Assembly: GCA_030018875.1 (NCBI GenBank)
Contig: JASEHK010000038.1
Span: forward strand, 1-10,402
DNA length: 10,402 nt
Direction of reading: 5' to 3'
Origin: Endomicrobiia bacterium
GTDB lineage: Bacteria; Elusimicrobiota; Endomicrobiia; PHAN01
The notes under the pieces are model-generated. The model saw only the letters and a program-made list of their open reading frames with translations, ran no database searches and was not told the DNA's origin. Both the position numbers and the translations under genes were made by a program. Below are positions 5,954 to 10,402 of the stretch, in pieces; position 1 is the stretch's first letter; each line of letters opens with the position of its first letter.

Positions 5954-8122
5954 TTAGAAAATGACCTCGACGGAAACTTCGTTGCCCGGCGCGACGCGCC
6001 CGACGTCCACCCGCGCGAAGTTAAAACAACTCTCAAGTGTTCCGCCGAGTATCTTGTTTGTCGTCGAGAACTCGGTTTTTTTTCCGCCGACGAGAACCTT
6101 CTTCGCGATGCCCTTCCCCCCGAAAACCAGAAAACTTATTTCTTGCGTCTCATGCGACCCGTCGTAAGCGCCGCCTTCGGCCGCCGAAAGTTTTATCGAA
6201 ACTTTTCCGCCGCGCGAGCGCGCAACGATGCGTCTTTTAAGATACGCGCCGTTTTCGCAGGCGTCAGTGACACCGTCATCTTCGTAATAATCAGAATACG
6301 TCTCGCCGCCCGACGGAAAAACGAGAAACTCTAAATTCTCCGGCACGCCGAGCCGCTCAACCGGCGCGGTCGTCGGAATTATCGAGCCCGCCCGGGCGAA
6401 AAGCGCGATTTTGTCAATGGCGACGTCGAGACTGCGCGAACGTTTTCCTTTTGTTATCTCGCCGTCCTCAAGCGGTATCCACACGCCTTCGGGGAAGTAT
6501 GTCATTCTCGTCGAAACCCTGCCCGGCGAGTAGGCGGGCGCGGCCATAAGCGAGGCGCCGATGAGGTACTGCTCGAGGTAATCGTAGCAGTTCGCATCCC
6601 GCGGATACTCGACGTAAAGCCCGCGAAAAGGCGGCACTCCCGTCTCGTTGCATTCCCGCGCCAGAGAGTAAAGATAGGGATTGAGCGCGTATCTTGCGCG
6701 GACATATTTTTTGAAGATAGCAACCGCTTCTGCGGAATAATTCCAGACATCGCGGGACGCGCCCGACGAATGCGTGCGCAAAACAGGGGAAAAACATCCG
6801 AACTCGACCCATCTGATAAAAAGTTCCTCGTCTATGTTCTTGCCCAGAAACCCGCCGATATCGTGCGACCAGTAAGCCGCGCCGATGTTGCCGCCCTGAT
6901 GCGTGAATGAAATTTGGCGTTTTATCGTCTCGAAAGTCGAGTATGTGTCGCCGGAAAATTGAACCGGATACTTATGAGAGCCGACACCGCCCCAGCGTGA
7001 AAGTATCATCGCTCTTCTGCCGTCGCGGGCATTGGCGGCGGCTTCGTAGTAAAACCTGTTGAGCCACATCTGAGAGTGCATGTCCATTATCCCGCCGGAA
7101 GCGCCCCATCCGTCCACCCACCAGAAGTCAATTCCTTCGTCGAGAATTTTCGTGAATATCTTTTGGGTCCATGCGCGCACATAGCGGTCATCATTCCATT
7201 GGACGCGGAAGTCGCTTATATCGGGCAGGACTTTTTTTATTTCCTCTCGGTAGGGGTCGTCCGAGGGAAGTTCGTCCGAAACGCCGTAGCCGGGGTGGTC
7301 GTTGAGACAGCATTTCACGTTGAGTTTTTTTAAGTCTGAGATGAAGCGCGCGGGGTCGCCGAAGAACTCGGAGTTCCACTCGTAGCCGTTCCAGCCGCGT
7401 TTTCGCCAGTCGGTGTCTATGACGAAGACGTCGAGAGGTATGCCGAGTTCGCGGAATTTCTCGACGACGCCGAGGATATCTTCGTCGCGGAACTTGTGCC
7501 AGCGCGAGTACCAGTAGCCGAGCGCCCATCGGGGTATCATCGGGATTTTTCCGAATAGTCCGATAAAGTCGGCGAAGGCCTTTTTGTAGTCGGTCCCGCA
7601 GGCGAAGAAGCACCAATCCTGGAAGTCGCTCGACGAGCGCTTCTTTATCCATCCGGTTTTTTCGTCGCGCAGGAAATCGCAGTGGTTGCGGTAGAGGAAG
7701 TAGCCATTTTTCGAGACGAGGCCCGGCGTGAAACTCTCGTAAATCTTGCCCGACGGATATTTGTAAAGGTCAATGTATGCCCCGCCGAGGTTTTCCGTGT
7801 CCTCGCTCCCCGGCTCGAAGACGCTCTCGCCTGAGAGCGCGTCGAATACTCGGATTTTGAGGTTGCCTATGTCGAAGCATTTTCCGTCGGGAAGGAGTTC
7901 CAGCGCGAAGCGGGGAGTTTTCAGCGCGAACAGACCGTTGGTGACGAGCGAGTGCGGAACTTCCTTGCGGAAAGTCGGTTCGAGTATCAGCGGATTTTCG
8001 TCGTCGAAAACTCCTTGGGCGGTATATTCAAGCCGCAACAGCGAGTCGGAGTAAAGTGTGACGCGGTAGTTTTTGTCAACGAGATAAACCGCTGGAGGCC
8101 CTGAGATTTTGCGTATTTTCAT
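5954..8122 (-). CDS. Glycoside hydrolase family 31 alpha-glycosidase (probably alpha-glucosidase), cytoplasmic
   Basis: A 722-residue retaining alpha-glycosidase. An N-terminal beta-sandwich (about 1-185) precedes the GH31 (beta/alpha)8 barrel (about 195-480), opening with RWALGYWYSRW and LDVFVIDTDW. The nucleophile is Asp337 in DFWWVDGWG; the acid/base is Asp392 in QFSGDTYSTF. The barrel also keeps SRWGGVGSHKYP, WSHDIGGF (418-425) and FSPVLRTHSS. A proximal beta domain follows, then a DUF5110-like distal domain (about 595-722, including SDYYEDDGVTDACENG). The WWVDGW and HDIGG context places it in an uncommon GH31 branch, related to the one that contains alpha-N-acetylgalactosaminidases, rather than with classical MalA or YicI enzymes. 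Alpha-glucosidase is therefore the contextual guess, with alpha-xylosidase, transglycosidase or other specificity open. There is no signal peptide, so it should act in the cytoplasm. Start ATG at 8120-8122 with AGGA at 8131-8134, eight bases away; it lies 21 bp after the GH13 stop in one operon. Length is normal for the family. Confidence 0.85.
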   Translation of the reverse strand: MKIRKISGPPAVYLVDKNYRVTLYSDSLLRLEYTAQGVFDDENPLILEPTFRKEVPHSLVTNGLFALKTPRFALELLPDGKCFDIGNLKIRVFDALSGESVFEPGSEDTENLGGAYIDLYKYPSGKIYESFTPGLVSKNGYFLYRNHCDFLRDEKTGWIKKRSSSDFQDWCFFACGTDYKKAFADFIGLFGKIPMIPRWALGYWYSRWHKFRDEDILGVVEKFRELGIPLDVFVIDTDWRKRGWNGYEWNSEFFGDPARFISDLKKLNVKCCLNDHPGYGVSDELPSDDPYREEIKKVLPDISDFRVQWNDDRYVRAWTQKIFTKILDEGIDFWWVDGWGASGGIMDMHSQMWLNRFYYEAAANARDGRRAMILSRWGGVGSHKYPVQFSGDTYSTFETIKRQISFTHQGGNIGAAYWSHDIGGFLGKNIDEELFIRWVEFGCFSPVLRTHSSGASRDVWNYSAEAVAIFKKYVRARYALNPYLYSLARECNETGVPPFRGLYVEYPRDANCYDYLEQYLIGASLMAAPAYSPGRVSTRMTYFPEGVWIPLEDGEITKGKRSRSLDVAIDKIALFARAGSIIPTTAPVERLGVPENLEFLVFPSGGETYSDYYEDDGVTDACENGAYLKRRIVARSRGGKVSIKLSAAEGGAYDGSHETQEISFLVFGGKGIAKKVLVGGKKTEFSTTNKILGGTLESCFNFARVDVGRVAPGNEVSVEVIF

Positions 8123-8130
8123 GCGTGTGT

Positions 8131-8134
8131 TCCT
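8131..8134 (-). promoter_or_regulatory. Ribosome binding site of the GH31 gene
   Basis: On the minus strand AGGA stands eight bases before the GH31 ATG, inside the 21-bp gap after the GH13 stop codon. There is no room for a separate promoter, so the two glycosidase genes are probably transcribed together. Confidence 0.6.
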
Positions 8135-8143
8135 GATTATTTT

Positions 8144-10402
8144 TCAGCGCGCCACGAGTATCATCGCCGAGCCGGCCGGGATATTCACGGACAGCTTCGA
8201 TTTTTTAACTTTCATCAAGCGCTCGGGCTTCGCGACCCTGATTTTCTTCACGACGCGGCCGCCGTCCGCGCCGGGGGCGTCGAAGAGTTCGTATCGCTTC
8301 TCGCCGAGAATGTCGAAGTACTCCGTTGCGTCGGGCGCGCCCGCCTCGAACGTGACGGCGCGGGGCCGCGCGGAATTGTTGACCGCGACGAAAATCCTGT
8401 CCGCGCCTCTTCTTCTGGCAAAGACGAGGATTTCATTTTGGTCGTCGGCGAGCGCGCTCTCGTAAACGCCGGTGTGAAGTTCCTCGCGCGTATTGTGTAT
8501 CGCCGAGAGTTTCCTGTAGTATTCGTAAATATCGCGCATAAATATTTTATCTTTATCGTCGGACATAATATCCTGCCACGTCATCGGCTCGCGGCAGAAC
8601 GGGTCGTCAGAACTCCACATTCCGACTTCGGAGCCGTACCATATCATCGGCGAGCCGGGCAGCGTGAATTGCACCGCCGTCACTTTTTTGAGTTTTTCGT
8701 AGACGTCTTTCGACGGACGCCCTTGCTTGTACGACGGGTTATAGTCGCCGGTGTCCGACGGATTGAGACGGTTGCCCTTGTCGTAGTGGCGCCCCGTATT
8801 AGCAAGCATCGAGACGGCGCGGTCGGTGTCGTGGCTGTCGAAAAGATTCTGCTGGACGAAGTTGACCTGATAAGGATAAAGCGCGAGAAGCCGCCTTATC
8901 TCCGAGTCGAACTTCGACGGCTTTATCCAGCCGTTGGAGAGCCAGTTGAGCGTTGTCTTGATAAAAGGATAGTTCATCTGCGCGTGGAAAAGTTCGGGTT
9001 TTAGCCAGTCGGGCGATTCGTCCCAGAGTTCGCCCGAGATATAAGCGTCGGGGTTGACGGATTTGACAAGACGCGACCACTCGACCCAGAAAGGCATCTT
9101 GACGTTTTCGGGGACGTCTAATCGCCAGCCGTCTATACCGTCGGAAGGATCGCCGTCGCCGTCGGGATCCATCCAGCGGCGGGTGATGTCGAAGATGTGT
9201 TTTTTTGGGCCGGCGACGAGACCGTTTTCGTCTTCCCTGAATTCCGGCAGCCCCCCGAATCCCGCCCAGCCGGCATAGCCCTTGCCGAGATGCGCCTCTT
9301 TCATAAAAACTTTCCAGTCGGTTATGTCAAACCAGTCGGCGTATTTCGATTCCCTGCCTTTTTTCTTAACGTCGTTAAATGCCCAGAAGTTGTCGCCCGA
9401 GTGATTGAATACTCCGTCAATGATGACGCGAAAGCCCATCGCCTTGGCTTTTTTAAGAAAATCGAGAAAGAGCTTGTCGGTCTTCGTCCATTTCCACGTC
9501 GCGGGGTCGGCGGTCTCGCCTTTAAGTTCGGCGATGTCGCCCTTGAACCCGAGATTGTCGTCAATGTGACGATAATCCGAGGTGTTGTATTTGTGGTGCG
9601 ATTCGGCCTTGAACACCGGCGTAAGATACAGCGCGGTTACGCCGATTTCTTTGAGATAATCAAGTTTTTCGACGAGGCCCTGAATGTCTCCGCCGAAGCG
9701 CCGTCCCCAGACGAAATCGTAGAAGCCGCCCTGCTCCGAGGGATGTTTCTTGGAAAAATCCCACGTCCACGGAAGCGAGCCGTCGGGATTGTTCGCGGGG
9801 TCGCCGTCGCGGAAGCGCTCGGGCATTATCTGATACCAGACCGCGCCTTTCGCCCAATCGGGCGTCGCGAACTTTACGAGCGTTGAGGCGTTGAAAGCCG
9901 TGCCGTCGGCGGGATAAATTATTTTGGTGTCCCCGTCGGAGATGACAAACGAATATTTGATGGTTTGCGCGTCCGGGGGAATCTCGGCGAAAGCGCTCCA
10001 GAGGTCGAAGCCCAGATAGGTTTTTGCCTTTTCCATCGCAAAACCCTTGCCGCCGCCCGAGACGACCTCCACACGCTCGACGTCTCCGGCGAGTGTGCGG
10101 AGTTTTATCTCGGCAAGACCCTTTGTTATCACGTTAAAATATTCTATCTTACGAGGCGCGTGGCGCAGAGCCGCGACCGCGATGTTGTTGAGAACAGGAG
10201 ACCCGTATGACGCGCCCGTCTCCCCGACGGCCACGCCCGAATTGAAACCGCCGAAGCCGTCTTCTTTTTTTAATCCTGCGTCGGCCTTGGGGTCTTCGAG
10301 CCAGCGGTCGCCGTTGACGACGAGTTTGTATAAGTGGAGGCCTTCTTTGAGTTCGAGTTTCGCCTCGAATTTTCCATCGGGTCGGCGGCGCATCGGATTT
10401 TT
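8144..10402 (-). CDS. GH13 neopullulanase/cyclomaltodextrinase-like alpha-amylase with CBM48 and CBM34-like domains (5' end outside window)
   Basis: Residues are numbered from the Met at 10393, but the frame stays open to the right edge (K-N-P before that Met) and this Met lies inside a CBM48 module, so the true start is outside. Domains: the rest of CBM48 (1-58; YKLVVNGDRW, Trp31; GGFNSG); a CBM34-like beta-sandwich (about 80-175); the GH13 barrel from AVWYQIMPERFRDGDP (184 on); and a C-terminal beta domain (about 645-749). GH13 motifs: DGVFNH (326-331), GWRLD with nucleophile Asp426, SGELWDES with acid Glu455, and LFDSHDTDR with His521-Asp522. SHHKYNTSDYRHID and WYGSEVGM...DPFCREPMTW are typical of neopullulanase/cyclomaltodextrinase (GH13_20-type) enzymes. 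Such enzymes cleave maltodextrins, pullulan or cyclodextrins. Position V reads GLPEF instead of MPKLN. A DxDxDG-type loop lies just before the nucleophile. Location depends on the missing N-terminus. First of a two-gene operon with GH31. Confidence 0.88.
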   Translation of the reverse strand, partial: KNPMRRRPDGKFEAKLELKEGLHLYKLVVNGDRWLEDPKADAGLKKEDGFGGFNSGVAVGETGASYGSPVLNNIAVAALRHAPRKIEYFNVITKGLAEIKLRTLAGDVERVEVVSGGGKGFAMEKAKTYLGFDLWSAFAEIPPDAQTIKYSFVISDGDTKIIYPADGTAFNASTLVKFATPDWAKGAVWYQIMPERFRDGDPANNPDGSLPWTWDFSKKHPSEQGGFYDFVWGRRFGGDIQGLVEKLDYLKEIGVTALYLTPVFKAESHHKYNTSDYRHIDDNLGFKGDIAELKGETADPATWKWTKTDKLFLDFLKKAKAMGFRVIIDGVFNHSGDNFWAFNDVKKKGRESKYADWFDITDWKVFMKEAHLGKGYAGWAGFGGLPEFREDENGLVAGPKKHIFDITRRWMDPDGDGDPSDGIDGWRLDVPENVKMPFWVEWSRLVKSVNPDAYISGELWDESPDWLKPELFHAQMNYPFIKTTLNWLSNGWIKPSKFDSEIRRLLALYPYQVNFVQQNLFDSHDTDRAVSMLANTGRHYDKGNRLNPSDTGDYNPSYKQGRPSKDVYEKLKKVTAVQFTLPGSPMIWYGSEVGMWSSDDPFCREPMTWQDIMSDDKDKIFMRDIYEYYRKLSAIHNTREELHTGVYESALADDQNEILVFARRRGADRIFVAVNNSARPRAVTFEAGAPDATEYFDILGEKRYELFDAPGADGGRVVKKIRVAKPERLMKVKKSKLSVNIPAGSAMILVAR

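Noticed and set aside
8438..9004. 188-residue open frame on the plus strand
   Set aside because: It lies wholly antisense to the GH13 gene, whose motifs are unmistakable. It is rich in Arg and Val with no domain pattern, as expected of the complementary strand of GC-rich coding DNA.
9197..9886. 229-residue open frame on the plus strand
   Set aside because: Antisense to the GH13 catalytic barrel (mirrors DGVFNH and SHHKYN regions); no recognisable domain and no ribosome binding site.
1..10402. CRISPR array, tRNA, rRNA, insertion sequence or inverted-repeat element
   Set aside because: No regularly spaced direct repeats other than the 300-bp protein-module duplication, no cloverleaf-like or rRNA-like stretch, and no transposase-like frame were seen by eye.

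Overview
The window looks like a chromosomal locus from a didermic (outer-membrane-bearing), moderately GC-rich bacterium, dedicated to binding and breaking down alpha-glucans such as starch or glycogen. The outer membrane is implied by three predicted beta-barrel proteins, two of them ending in an aromatic residue, and by a lipoprotein. A FlgD-like C-terminal tail next to a PorV-like barrel is a combination I associate with Elusimicrobiota, Omnitrophota and FCB-type lineages. The lineage is an inference; no rRNA or other marker gene is present.

Plus strand, 1-5891: the window opens with the last 34 codons of a protein with a FlgD-like/sorting-type C-terminus. Its stop codon overlaps the start of a PorV/UPF0164-like barrel gene (102-1022), which overlaps by ATGA an unrecognised 528-residue outer-membrane barrel (1019-2605). 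After 27 bp comes a 675-residue protein with a signal peptide, one CBM48 (AMPK-type glycogen-binding) module and a long beta-barrel-like region (2633-4660). Four bases later is a small CBM48 lipoprotein (4665-5090). After a 108-bp gap holding a weak terminator-like hairpin comes a secreted protein made of two CBM48 modules spaced exactly 100 residues apart (5199-5891). The first five reading frames look like one tightly coupled transcription unit; the last may be partly uncoupled by the hairpin.

Minus strand, 10402-5954: a convergent pair of glycosidase genes. The first (8144 to beyond the right edge) is a GH13 neopullulanase/cyclomaltodextrinase-like amylase with a CBM48 module and a CBM34-like domain ahead of the catalytic barrel. 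It is followed, 21 bp downstream, by a GH31 alpha-glycosidase without signal peptide (5954-8122).

Together the window carries five CBM48-type modules in four proteins, plus two alpha-glycosidases. The working model is that surface and periplasmic CBM48 proteins and barrels capture and import glucan or maltodextrins, the GH13 enzyme cleaves polymer or cyclic dextrins, and the GH31 enzyme finishes oligosaccharides in the cytoplasm. This would be a functional counterpart of the Bacteroidetes Sus system with no recognisable SusC/SusD homologue here. The glucan link comes from the domain families; the transport role of the barrels is inference.
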